From APNM01 sp040361335 (lineage in GTDB: Bacteria; Pseudomonadota; Gammaproteobacteria; Nevskiales; Salinisphaeraceae): a DNA stretch of 64,000 nt. The notes below the pieces were generated by a model. It was not told where the DNA came from. It did not search any database and worked only from the letters and a program-made list of their open reading frames with translations. This document shows positions 53,472-62,234 of this stretch, one piece after another; positions within the stretch are counted from its first letter, which is position 1, and each line of letters opens with the position of its first letter. The position numbers and the translations under genes were made by a program. Location: contig NZ_APNM01000007.1 in NCBI RefSeq assembly GCF_040361335.1, positions 124,001 through 188,000 on the forward strand, in the 5' to 3' direction.

Positions 53472-55652
53472 ATGACAATCCGGTTTTCGCTACGCGGCCG
53501 GCGTCGCCGCATCGCCGCCGTCTGCGCGTTCGCGTGCACGGTCGCGGTGCCGCAGGCCGCCGCCTATACCTTCGACCTGAAGGGCTTTCAGGGGAGTTTC
53601 ACGAACACGGTCACCATCGGCGCCTCCATGCGCATGGAGGATCGCGATCCCGGTCTGATCGGCAAGAGCAACCTCAATCCGGGGTTGTGCGTCGGCCGGG
53701 ACTCGATGGGCGACCTGCAGGGCGACACCTGCAACTCGAGCACCGATCCCAGCCTCAACGAGGCTTATGTGGACGCACCGGGCGCCTTCTCGGTGAACGG
53801 CGACGACGGCAACCTCAACTACGACAAGTACGACATCGTCTCGGGCGCGGGCAAGCTGTTATCCGAGCTGAGCCTGCGCAAGGGCGGCTGGAACCTGTTC
53901 GTACGGACCCTGGGTTTCTTCGACGAAGCCAACTACGACTTCGACGAATACCACCCGGACACCACCTTCCAGCCCCGCCATACGCCGCGGCCCGACGGCG
54001 CGGAGGACGCCATGGCCCGGGATTTCCGCATCCTGGATGCCTACCTGGACGGCGGCTTCAGCGTGCCCTGGCTGGGCGACCGCTACCTGCGGCTGCGGGT
54101 CGGCGACCAGGTGATCAACTGGGGCGAGAGTGCGTTCCTGTTGCTCAACAGCATCAACACGCTGAATCCGCCGGACGCGCCGCTGCTGCGTCTGCCCGGG
54201 TTCCAGATCGCGGAGCTGCTGCAGCCGCTGGGGATGGCCACGGCGCAGATGTCGCTGACCCCGAACGTTTCGGCCGAGGTGTTCTATAACTACGAGTGGG
54301 AGCCGGTCACCGTCGACCCGGTGGGCAGCTTCTTCTCCACGGCCGATATCGCCGGCGCCACCGACAACCGCTACGCCATGCTGTCCTTCGGCAAGGCGCC
54401 GGAGGACCCGGATGCCGCCTACGATCCGGCGGACAACATGGACGATTCCAGCGGCACCTTTTCCAGCGCGTCGCGCACGGTGTACTTCGACGAGGCGAAC
54501 GAGGCGCGCGACGGCGGTCAATTCGGCCTGCGCCTGAACTATTTCGCGGAATGGCTGAACAACGGCACGGAGTTCAGCCTGTATGCCATGAACTACCACA
54601 GCCGTTTCCCGCTGGTAAGCGCGTACGCGGCGGACTCGACCTGCATCAACGACGCGACCGTGTCGTTGAGCCAGGCACTGGTGGATTGCGGCGGCCCGGG
54701 AAGCGGCGACAACGGCCGGCTGATGCTGGCGGGCGAGCCGCTGCCGGTGGACACGGTGCGGCTGCGTTTCGACTATCCCGAGGACATCAAGCTCTACGGC
54801 ATAAGCTGGAACACGACCATCGGCAATTGGTCCTTCAACGGCGAGTACGCCTACCGGCCCAACCTGCCGCTCCAGATCCAGTCCGTGGACCTGATCTTCG
54901 CGGCCCTGCAGCCGGCGTTCCCCACGAACAACGTGGGCGACCCGCCGCCGCCGGCGGATCCCGCCGCGGTGGTGCCAAACCGGCGCGCCGCGGTGCCGGA
55001 CTACATCGAGACCCTGTATCGCGGGAACACGGTGTCGCCGGGCGACTATATCCGCGGCTACGAGCGCATGGAGGTCGGCCAGTTCAACATGCAGTTCACG
55101 CGCACCATCGGCGGCAGCAACTGGTTGAACGCCGACCAGGTGATCGTGCTGCTGGAATTGGGCTTCCAGCACATCCCGGATTTTCCCGATCTGGACGAGT
55201 TCCAGTTCAACGCGCCCAACGTTAACACACACATAAGCAACGGCGCCGACGACACGGACTCGATCACCCGCGATTCGGCCACCCTCAATCCGGGCGGCGC
55301 CAACTGCACCCGGGCCTGCCGGCAGAACCCGACCGCGGCGACCGGCGGCTTCACGGACGATTTCTCCTGGGGGTTCCGCTTCCTCATGCTGCCGCGTTAC
55401 CAGAGCCTGTTCTGGAACGTGAACGTGGAGCCGCTGCTGGCGTTGTTCGGCGACGTCGACGGCACCTCGCCGGGGCCGGGCGCGAACTTCATCGAGGACC
55501 GCCTGCAGGTGCTCACCGGCATCCGCTGGGATTATCTCAACGCCTGGAGCGGCGAGCTGCGCTACACCATGCAGACCGACATGGGCAGCGACGAGTTCCA
55601 TCCCTCGCGGGATCGGGACGTGCTCAGCTTCTTCGTGGCCTATGAATTCTGA
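53472..55652 (+). CDS. DUF1302 family outer-membrane protein
   Basis: A 726-residue exported protein: Arg-rich signal (to AAAYT, ~residue 34), then DUF1302 blocks such as GSFTNTVTIGASMRMEDRDP..GKSN, YDIVSGAGKLLSEL, RLRVGDQVINWGESAFLLLNSINTLNPPDAP, MAT AQMSLTPN and the C-terminal RYTMQTDMGSDEFHPSRDRDVLSFFVAYEF ending in aromatic F, all consistent with an outer-membrane beta-barrel. In other proteobacteria DUF1302 is paired with DUF1329 and often with MMPL/RND proteins, and is suspected of handling hydrophobic compounds. The DUF1329 gene follows after 74 nt. Confidence 0.85.
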   Translation: MTIRFSLRGRRRRIAAVCAFACTVAVPQAAAYTFDLKGFQGSFTNTVTIGASMRMEDRDPGLIGKSNLNPGLCVGRDSMGDLQGDTCNSSTDPSLNEAYVDAPGAFSVNGDDGNLNYDKYDIVSGAGKLLSELSLRKGGWNLFVRTLGFFDEANYDFDEYHPDTTFQPRHTPRPDGAEDAMARDFRILDAYLDGGFSVPWLGDRYLRLRVGDQVINWGESAFLLLNSINTLNPPDAPLLRLPGFQIAELLQPLGMATAQMSLTPNVSAEVFYNYEWEPVTVDPVGSFFSTADIAGATDNRYAMLSFGKAPEDPDAAYDPADNMDDSSGTFSSASRTVYFDEANEARDGGQFGLRLNYFAEWLNNGTEFSLYAMNYHSRFPLVSAYAADSTCINDATVSLSQALVDCGGPGSGDNGRLMLAGEPLPVDTVRLRFDYPEDIKLYGISWNTTIGNWSFNGEYAYRPNLPLQIQSVDLIFAALQPAFPTNNVGDPPPPADPAAVVPNRRAAVPDYIETLYRGNTVSPGDYIRGYERMEVGQFNMQFTRTIGGSNWLNADQVIVLLELGFQHIPDFPDLDEFQFNAPNVNTHISNGADDTDSITRDSATLNPGGANCTRACRQNPTAATGGFTDDFSWGFRFLMLPRYQSLFWNVNVEPLLALFGDVDGTSPGPGANFIEDRLQVLTGIRWDYLNAWSGELRYTMQTDMGSDEFHPSRDRDVLSFFVAYEF

Positions 55653-55726
55653 TCCGGCGGCAAAACACGCCGGGCATGACAGCGAGGCCGGACCCGTGCC
55701 GCGGGTCCGTGCCGGGAGGGGAAAGA

Positions 55727-57133
55727 ATGAACATCCGTACGACAATCATGCTGGCGGCCGGTCTGGTCCTCGGCGGTATGGGAGCGGCGGCGGCCAAGGT
55801 GCCGCAGGCGGAGGCCGACAAGCTCCGCAACGGTGAGCTGACCCCGCTGGGGGGCAAGCGGGCCGGCAACGAGGCCGGCACGATACCCGCCTGGGACGGC
55901 GGGCTCACGGAGATACCCGAGAGTGCCAAGCGTCAGGGGTATGTGAGCCGCAAGGGCGAACATGTCCGCGATCCGTTCCCGGAGGACGAGCCGCTGTTCA
56001 CCATCACCGCGGACAATCTCGACGAGCACCGGGACAAGCTCACGGCCGGCCAGATCGCGCTATTCGATTTCTTCGACGAGTACAAGATGCCGGTCTACCG
56101 GACCCGGCGTACCGCGGCGAAGCCGCAGTTCGTCTACGACGAGGTCTACCGCAACGCCCTGGAGGCGGAACTGGTGGACAACGGCGAGGGCCTGTCCGGG
56201 GCGCGCATGGGGGTGCCGTTCCCGATCCCGCAAAGCGGGCGCGAGGTGATCTGGAACCACAAGGTCCGCTGGCGCGGTCTCGCCGCGACCCGCTGGAACA
56301 ACCAGTTCCCGGTGACCTCCAACGGCTCGTTCAACCCGGTGAAGCTGAAGGAGGACGTGTACTTCGTCTACAGCGACCCGGATGTCACGCGCGAGGCGAT
56401 CACCGAAGAGAACATCATCATCTATTTCCTGCAGGTGATCCGCGCGCCGGCGCGCCTGGCGGGCCAGATCCTGCTGGTGCACGAGACCGCCAACCAGGTG
56501 CAGGAGGTCCGCCGGGCCTGGCTGTACAACCCCGGCCAGCGCCGCATCCGGCGGGCCCCCAACGTGGGCTACGACAATCCCGGCACCGCCTCCGACGGCC
56601 TGCGCACCAACGACCAGCTCGACATGTTCAACGGCGCCATGGACCGTTATACCTGGAAGCTGGTGGGCAAGCGCGAGATCTACGTGCCCTATAACGCCTA
56701 CCGGATCCACAGCCCGGAGCTGGACTACGACGACATCATCCAGGCGCGGCACATCGATCAGGACCTGACCCGCTACGAGCTGCACCGCGTCTGGGTGGTG
56801 GAGGCCCACGTGCGCGAGGGCACCAGCCATGTCTACAAGCGGCGCACCTTCTACGTGGACGAGGATTCCTGGCAGATCATGGCGGTGGACAACTACGACC
56901 AGCGCGACCAGCTCTGGCGGGTTCAGGAGGGTCACCAGGTCCAGGCCTACGATCCCGATTTCTACCTGACCCAGGGCATCGTCTGCCACACCATCTACGA
57001 TCTCCAGAACAGCCGCTACATGGCCCTGGCGCTGAACAACGAGGACGACGAGACGATGGTGATCGAAGACCAGATCGACGACCCGCAGCGCTACTTCAAC
57101 CCGCGCACCATCAACCGTTTCGCCTTCAAGTGA
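55727..57133 (+). CDS. DUF1329 family exported protein
   Basis: A 468-residue protein with signal peptide (TTIMLAAGLVLGGMGAAAAK) and DUF1329 features: NGELTPLGGKRAGN..GTIPAWDGGL near the N-terminus, a middle VIRAPARLAGQILLVHETANQ block, and a C-terminal RRTFYVDEDSWQIMAVDNYDQRDQLWRVQEGH segment similar in fold to LolA/LolB-like lipid-binding sheets. The family is regularly found beside DUF1302. It likely acts in the periplasm; the ligand is unknown. GGAGGGGA precedes the ATG. Confidence 0.85.
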   Translation: MNIRTTIMLAAGLVLGGMGAAAAKVPQAEADKLRNGELTPLGGKRAGNEAGTIPAWDGGLTEIPESAKRQGYVSRKGEHVRDPFPEDEPLFTITADNLDEHRDKLTAGQIALFDFFDEYKMPVYRTRRTAAKPQFVYDEVYRNALEAELVDNGEGLSGARMGVPFPIPQSGREVIWNHKVRWRGLAATRWNNQFPVTSNGSFNPVKLKEDVYFVYSDPDVTREAITEENIIIYFLQVIRAPARLAGQILLVHETANQVQEVRRAWLYNPGQRRIRRAPNVGYDNPGTASDGLRTNDQLDMFNGAMDRYTWKLVGKREIYVPYNAYRIHSPELDYDDIIQARHIDQDLTRYELHRVWVVEAHVREGTSHVYKRRTFYVDEDSWQIMAVDNYDQRDQLWRVQEGHQVQAYDPDFYLTQGIVCHTIYDLQNSRYMALALNNEDDETMVIEDQIDDPQRYFNPRTINRFAFK

Positions 57134-57136
57134 TTG

Positions 57137-57272
57137 TTAACCACAGAGGTACAGGGGCACAGAGGAAAAAGATCTGAAATCGCAATGGGCATGCGAAGGA
57201 GAAGAAGCGAAAACGCTGACGCCCCGCATCCTTCGTGCCTTATTCCCTGTGCCTCTGTGTCCCTGTGGTTAA
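57137..57272. repeat. CACAGAGG paired inverted-repeat element 6 (between convergent DUF1329 and Smr genes)
   Basis: Left arm 57137-57166 (TTAACCACAGAGGTACAGGG...), right arm 57244-57272 (TCCCTGTGCCTCTGTGTCCC...GTTAA). It lies 3 nt beyond the DUF1329 stop and 5 nt from the Smr stop, so it could serve as bidirectional hairpin terminator. Confidence 0.87.
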
Positions 57273-57276
57273 TGCC

Positions 57277-57819
57277 TTAACGGCGCAGGAGGACGTAGAC
57301 GGCGCCGGTGCCGCCGTCCACCGGCCGCGCCGAGCAGTAGGCGAGGACGTCGTCGCGGCGGCGTAGCCACAGGGCCAGCTTGGACTTGAGCACCGGGCCG
57401 CGGTTGCCGGAACGCAGCCCCTTGCCGTGCACGATGCGCACGCAGCGGTAGCCGGCATCGCGCGCCTCGGCCAGGAAAGCGGCGACCTCGCGCCGGGCGA
57501 CATCCACGAACAGGCCGTGCAGGTCTAGCTCCGCCTGGCAGCGGTAGTGGCCTCGCCGCAGCCGTCGCATCACGGCGTGCTGGATGCCGTGGCGGCGATA
57601 CAGGAGCTCGTCGCCGGTCTCGAATTCCTCGGGGTCACCCTCCAGCAATTCCTCGATCACGGCGGCCTCGTCGGCCTCGGTCGAGCGCGGCCGGGGCGGG
57701 GGCGGGGCGCGTCGCGGCGGACGCCGGCCGGGTTTCACGGGTGCGATATCGCCCAGCGCGTCGCGGAATAGCTCGCGGTCCTCGTCGGAGATCGGCGGCT
57801 TGTCGGGATCGCGGCTCAT
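57277..57819 (-). CDS. Smr-domain protein (SmrA/YdaL-like)
   Basis: A 180-residue protein with a Pro/Arg-rich N-terminus (PGRRPPRRAPPPPRPRS) and a C-terminal Smr domain: ELDLHGLFVDVARREVAAFL (LDLHG) then RIVHGKGLRSGNRGPVLK (HGKG) and GGTGAVYVLLRR. Smr domains are DNA/RNA nicking endonuclease-like folds; the stand-alone form in gammaproteobacteria includes SmrB, a collision-sensing mRNA endonuclease, and SmrA/YdaL. Which one this is cannot be settled. It is on the opposite strand to surE. Confidence 0.88.
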   Translation of the reverse strand: MSRDPDKPPISDEDRELFRDALGDIAPVKPGRRPPRRAPPPPRPRSTEADEAAVIEELLEGDPEEFETGDELLYRRHGIQHAVMRRLRRGHYRCQAELDLHGLFVDVARREVAAFLAEARDAGYRCVRIVHGKGLRSGNRGPVLKSKLALWLRRRDDVLAYCSARPVDGGTGAVYVLLRR

Positions 57820-57852
57820 GCGGGGCGCACCGGCATCCTGTGCGGGTATTCC

Positions 57853-57880
57853 AGTATAAGATAAGATAACGCCCGGGCAA
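57853..57880 (-). promoter_or_regulatory. Sigma70-like promoter for the Smr gene
   Basis: Reading the minus strand, TTGCCC (57880-57875) and TATACT (57858-57853) are separated by 16 nt, about 30 nt upstream of the Smr ATG at 57819. The -35 overlaps the left end of the hairpin at 57879. Confidence 0.45.
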
Positions 57881-57903
57881 GCCGCCGCCTGGGGCGGCTT
57901 TTT
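57879..57903 (+). terminator. Intrinsic terminator hairpin immediately upstream of surE
   Basis: Perfect 8-bp GC-rich stem, arms AAGCCGCC (57879-57886) and GGCGGCTT (57893-57900), 6-nt loop, with five T residues at 57899-57903. No plus-strand gene ends nearby: the Smr gene is on the other strand and DUF1329 stops at 57133. It lies 22 nt before the surE ATG, so it may terminate a short leader transcript or attenuate surE. Confidence 0.7.
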
Positions 57904-57924
57904 ATATTCGGTTCAGATATTTGC

Positions 57925-58674
57925 ATGCGCATCCTGCTTTCCAATGACGACGGTTACCGGGCCCGGGGGCTCGCCAGCCTGCGCGAGGCCGTACGCACGG
58001 TCTGCGACGATGTGGTCACGGTGGCGCCGGACCGCAACCGCAGCGGCGCCAGCAACTCGCTGACGCTGGAGACCCCGTTGCGGGTCCGGCTGATCGAGGA
58101 CGGCCTGTACTGCGTCGAGGGCACGCCCACCGATTGCGTGCACCTGGCGATCACGGGGCTGCTCGACGACGAACCGGACATGGTATTGTCCGGCATCAAC
58201 GAGGGGGCCAACCTGGGCGACGACATCCTTTATTCCGGCACCGTGGCCGCCGCCACGGAGGGCCGCTTCCTGGGCCTGCCGGCGGTCGCGGTTTCGCTCG
58301 CCGGCGAACAACAGGCGCACTACGCCACCGCGGCACGCGTGGCGGTCACGCTGCTGGAACGTCTGAGCCGTGACCCGCTGCCGGCGGACACCATCCTCAA
58401 CGTCAATGTGCCCGACCTGCCGTGGTCCGAGCTGCAGGGGTTCGAGGCGACCCGACTGGGCCATCGCCACCGCGCCGAGCGGGTGGTGAAGGACCGGGAT
58501 CCGCGGGGGCGGCCGATCTACTGGATCGGTCCCGCGGGGCCGGAGTCCGATGCCGGTCCGGGCACCGATTTCCACGCCATCGCCAACCGCAAGGTCTCGA
58601 TCACCCCGATCCAGACCGATCTGACGCGTTTCCAGGCCCTGGATCAGGTCGCCGGCTGGGTGGGACAGTTGTGA
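57925..58674 (+). CDS. surE: 5'/3'-nucleotidase SurE
   Basis: Metal-dependent nucleotide and exopolyphosphate phosphatase. The protein is 249 residues. MRILLSNDDGYRARGL holds the Asp-Asp metal pair, followed by the VAPDRNRSGASNSLT block, VLSGINEGANLGDDILYSGTVAAA and LNVNVPD. Its stop overlaps pcm as GTGA. An orphan terminator precedes the start. Confidence 0.97.
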   Translation: MRILLSNDDGYRARGLASLREAVRTVCDDVVTVAPDRNRSGASNSLTLETPLRVRLIEDGLYCVEGTPTDCVHLAITGLLDDEPDMVLSGINEGANLGDDILYSGTVAAATEGRFLGLPAVAVSLAGEQQAHYATAARVAVTLLERLSRDPLPADTILNVNVPDLPWSELQGFEATRLGHRHRAERVVKDRDPRGRPIYWIGPAGPESDAGPGTDFHAIANRKVSITPIQTDLTRFQALDQVAGWVGQL

Positions 58675-59351
58675 GCACGGATGTCCGGCATCCGCACGCG
58701 CTCGGTCTGGGCATGACCTCGGAGCGCAGCAGACACCGGCTGATAGAGCGGCTACGCGGCATCGGCGCCGGCGACGAGCGGGTATTGCAGGCCATGGCAC
58801 GCGTGCCGCGCCACCAGTTCGTCGACGAGGCGATGGCGAGCCGCTCCTACGACGACACCGCGCTGCCCATCGGCTACGGTCAGACCATCTCGCAGCCGTT
58901 CGTGGTCGCCCACATGACCACGTTGCTGCTGGGCGAGGGCGAGCCGCCGGCCACGGTCCTGGAGATCGGCACCGGCAGCGGCTACCAGGCGGCGGTGCTC
59001 GCCGAACTGGTGCGTACCGTCTACACGGTCGAACGCATCCCGGCCCTATACCGCCGCGCCCGCACCCGTCTGTTGGAGATCGGCTACCGCAACGTGCGCG
59101 TGCGCCTGGCCGACGGCACGATCGGCCTGCCGGACTACGGTCCCTTCGACGCCATCCTGGTGACCGCCGGCGCCGAGACCCTCCCGGAAGCGCTGCTGGA
59201 GCAGTTGCGCGAGGGCGGCCGCCTGGTCGCGCCGGTGGGCGGCCGGGAAGGGCAGCGGCTGGTCGTGATCGACCGCCACGCCGATGGTCTCGACCGGCAG
59301 GAGCTGGACCCGGTCAGCTTCGTGCCGCTGCTGCCGGGTGTCGAGGAATGA
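58671..59351 (+). CDS. pcm: Protein-L-isoaspartate O-methyltransferase
   Basis: Repairs isoaspartyl damage with S-adenosylmethionine. The protein is 226 residues from the GTG at 58671. The AdoMet motif I is VLEIGTGSGYQAAVLAEL; motif post I TVERIP; also GYGQTISQPFVVAHMT and DAILVTAGAETLP. GTGA overlap with surE supports translational coupling. A CACAGAGG element separates it from yqaA. Confidence 0.96.
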   Translation: MSTDVRHPHALGLGMTSERSRHRLIERLRGIGAGDERVLQAMARVPRHQFVDEAMASRSYDDTALPIGYGQTISQPFVVAHMTTLLLGEGEPPATVLEIGTGSGYQAAVLAELVRTVYTVERIPALYRRARTRLLEIGYRNVRVRLADGTIGLPDYGPFDAILVTAGAETLPEALLEQLREGGRLVAPVGGREGQRLVVIDRHADGLDRQELDPVSFVPLLPGVEE

Positions 59352-59378
59352 CCACCGGCTGCGTCAGACGTTTGTATC

Positions 59379-59570
59379 AAACCACAGAGGCGCACAGAGG
59401 CGCACAGAGGAAGGATTTTGTGGCCATCCCGGAAACCCGGAAGCGCTGCCCGCGCCTCGGGGGAATCATATCGTTCGTCCGTCGTTCTCTCCGCATGCCG
59501 GACCGGCGCGCAGCGCCGTCCGGGATGATGAAAAACAAACCTCTGTGCGCCTCTGTGCGCCTCTGTGGTT
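59379..59570. repeat. CACAGAGG paired inverted-repeat element 7, with a nested inverted repeat (pcm-yqaA gap)
   Basis: Left arm 59379-59411 (AAACCACAGAGGCGCACAGA...), right arm 59540-59570 (CCTCTGTGCGCCTCTGTGCG...). The core has its own pair CATCCCGG (~59424) and CCGGGATG (~59520), text shared with element 2 (TCATCCCGGAC). Confidence 0.88.
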
Positions 59571-59598
59571 CGCTTTCACCGTTGGAGGCTTGCTGCTG

Positions 59599-60174
59599 AT
59601 GTGGCGACGCCTCTACGACGCGACCCTCCGGGCGGCGGGCCATCGGCATGCCGAGGGCTATCTGACGGCGCTGTCGTTCACGGAGTCCTCGTTCTTTCCG
59701 ATCCCGCCGGACGTGATGCTGGCGCCGATGGTGATGGCGCGCCGGGAGCGGGCCTGGCGCCTGGCGCTGATCACCACGGTCGCCTCGGTGGCCGGCGCGC
59801 TGCTCGGCTACGTCATCGGTCTGTTCCTGCTGGAGACGGTGACACCCTGGCTGCAGGCCATGGGTCACTGGGAGAAATACCTCACGGTGCGCGGCTGGTT
59901 CGCGACCTGGGGGTTCTGGGCGATCCTGGTGGCGGGCTTCACGCCGATCCCCTACAAGGTCTTCACCATCGCCGCCGGCGCCGGGGCGATGCCGTTGCTG
60001 CCGTTCGTCGCGGGCTCGCTGGTCTCCCGCGGCGCGCGCTTCTTCCTGGTGGCGGGGCTGGTACGCTGGCTGGGACCCGCATTCGAACAGCGGCTGCTTA
60101 AATACATCGATATCATCGGATGGGTGCTGCTCCTCGCCATCGTCGTCGGCTGGCTCGTCTATCGCTTTCACTAG
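59599..60174 (+). CDS. yqaA: YqaA/DedA-family SNARE-associated membrane protein
   Basis: A 191-residue inner-membrane protein with about four to five TM segments. It carries FTESSFFPIPPDVML, the GALLGYVIGLFLLE stretch and the amphipathic GFTPIPYKVFTIAAGA motif typical of the YqaA branch of the DedA/VTT superfamily, whose members include lipid flippases and scramblases. The ATG at 59599 was chosen with GGAGG 8-9 nt upstream; the in-frame extension is repeat text. pcm-yqaA-nlpD is standard in pseudomonads and relatives. It overlaps nlpD. Confidence 0.93.
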   Translation: MWRRLYDATLRAAGHRHAEGYLTALSFTESSFFPIPPDVMLAPMVMARRERAWRLALITTVASVAGALLGYVIGLFLLETVTPWLQAMGHWEKYLTVRGWFATWGFWAILVAGFTPIPYKVFTIAAGAGAMPLLPFVAGSLVSRGARFFLVAGLVRWLGPAFEQRLLKYIDIIGWVLLLAIVVGWLVYRFH

Positions 60175-60875
60175 CCGTGGCCGGGCTGTTGCTGGCCGCC
60201 TGCACGGCCGGCCCGCTGTTCCGTCCGGACACCTATACCGTGCGCCGGGGCGATACCCTCTATTCGATCGCCTGGCGCTACGGCGTGGACTGGCGCCGGC
60301 TGGCGCGCTGGAACGGTATCGGGCCGCCGTACGACATCTATCCGGGCGACGTGCTGCACCTGGACGGGCGCACACGCAGCGTCGCTTCCTCGACTTCCTC
60401 CTCCTCGTCGTCGGCCCCGAGCGGCGGCGCGTCGCGCGACGGCGGCCAGCGCACCGCACGCGCCTCGTCTCCGGCGCCGCGCGACCGACCGGCGCCGATG
60501 GCGAGCGACCTGGACTGGCGATGGCCGGTGGGCGGGAAGGTGCTGCGCGGCTATTCCGGCAGCCACGCCCGCCGCGGCATCGATATCGCCGGCAGCATGG
60601 GGGACGCGGTCCGGGCCGCGGCGCCGGGGCGGGTGGTCTACAGCGGCTCGGGGCTCAAGGGCTACGGCAACCTCGTGATCATCAAGCACGACGACCGATT
60701 CCTGTCCGCCTACGGATTCAACCGCCGCCTGCGGGTGGGCCAGGGCGAGACCGTGGGCGCCGGCCAGCATATCGCCGACGTGGGGCTCGGTCCCGAGAAC
60801 CGGGCGATGCTCTATTTCGAAATCCGCCGCGACGGCGAGCCCGTCGATCCGCAGCGCCTGCTGCCGCGCCGCTGA
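60120..60875 (+). CDS. nlpD: NlpD-type LysM/M23 lipoprotein, amidase activator
   Basis: A 251-residue lipoprotein: lipobox LLAAC with Cys28, LysM domain ~38-82 (TYTVRRGDTLYSIAWRYGVDWRRLARWN), a Ser-rich linker, and a C-terminal LytM/M23 domain ~140-250. Metal ligands of active M23 enzymes are missing (the HxxxD position reads RRGID and HxH reads LYF), as in E. coli NlpD, so it should activate an AmiC-type amidase during septum splitting. The ATG at 60120 lies 55 nt inside yqaA; a GTG at 60177 would give a truncated signal. The usual rpoS downstream is absent. Confidence 0.93.
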   Translation: MGAAPRHRRRLARLSLSLAVAGLLLAACTAGPLFRPDTYTVRRGDTLYSIAWRYGVDWRRLARWNGIGPPYDIYPGDVLHLDGRTRSVASSTSSSSSSAPSGGASRDGGQRTARASSPAPRDRPAPMASDLDWRWPVGGKVLRGYSGSHARRGIDIAGSMGDAVRAAAPGRVVYSGSGLKGYGNLVIIKHDDRFLSAYGFNRRLRVGQGETVGAGQHIADVGLGPENRAMLYFEIRRDGEPVDPQRLLPRR

Positions 60876-60966
60876 GCCGGCCCGCGCCGCCTCGCCAGTA
60901 CCGGCCATTTCTGGCAGAATCCGCGGGTTTTACGGGCGCCCGCGCGCGCCCACCATCCAGGAACCG

Positions 60967-62172
<1,206 letters not shown>

Positions 62173-62234
62173 TAGGGGCGCGACCCGTGATTGGTGATTC
62201 GTGATTCGGTGATTCGGCGTCGGACGCCGTTCGC

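Noticed and set aside
60120..60875. Active M23 endopeptidase
   Set aside because: The metal-binding His residues are replaced, as in NlpD, so an amidase activator is more likely.
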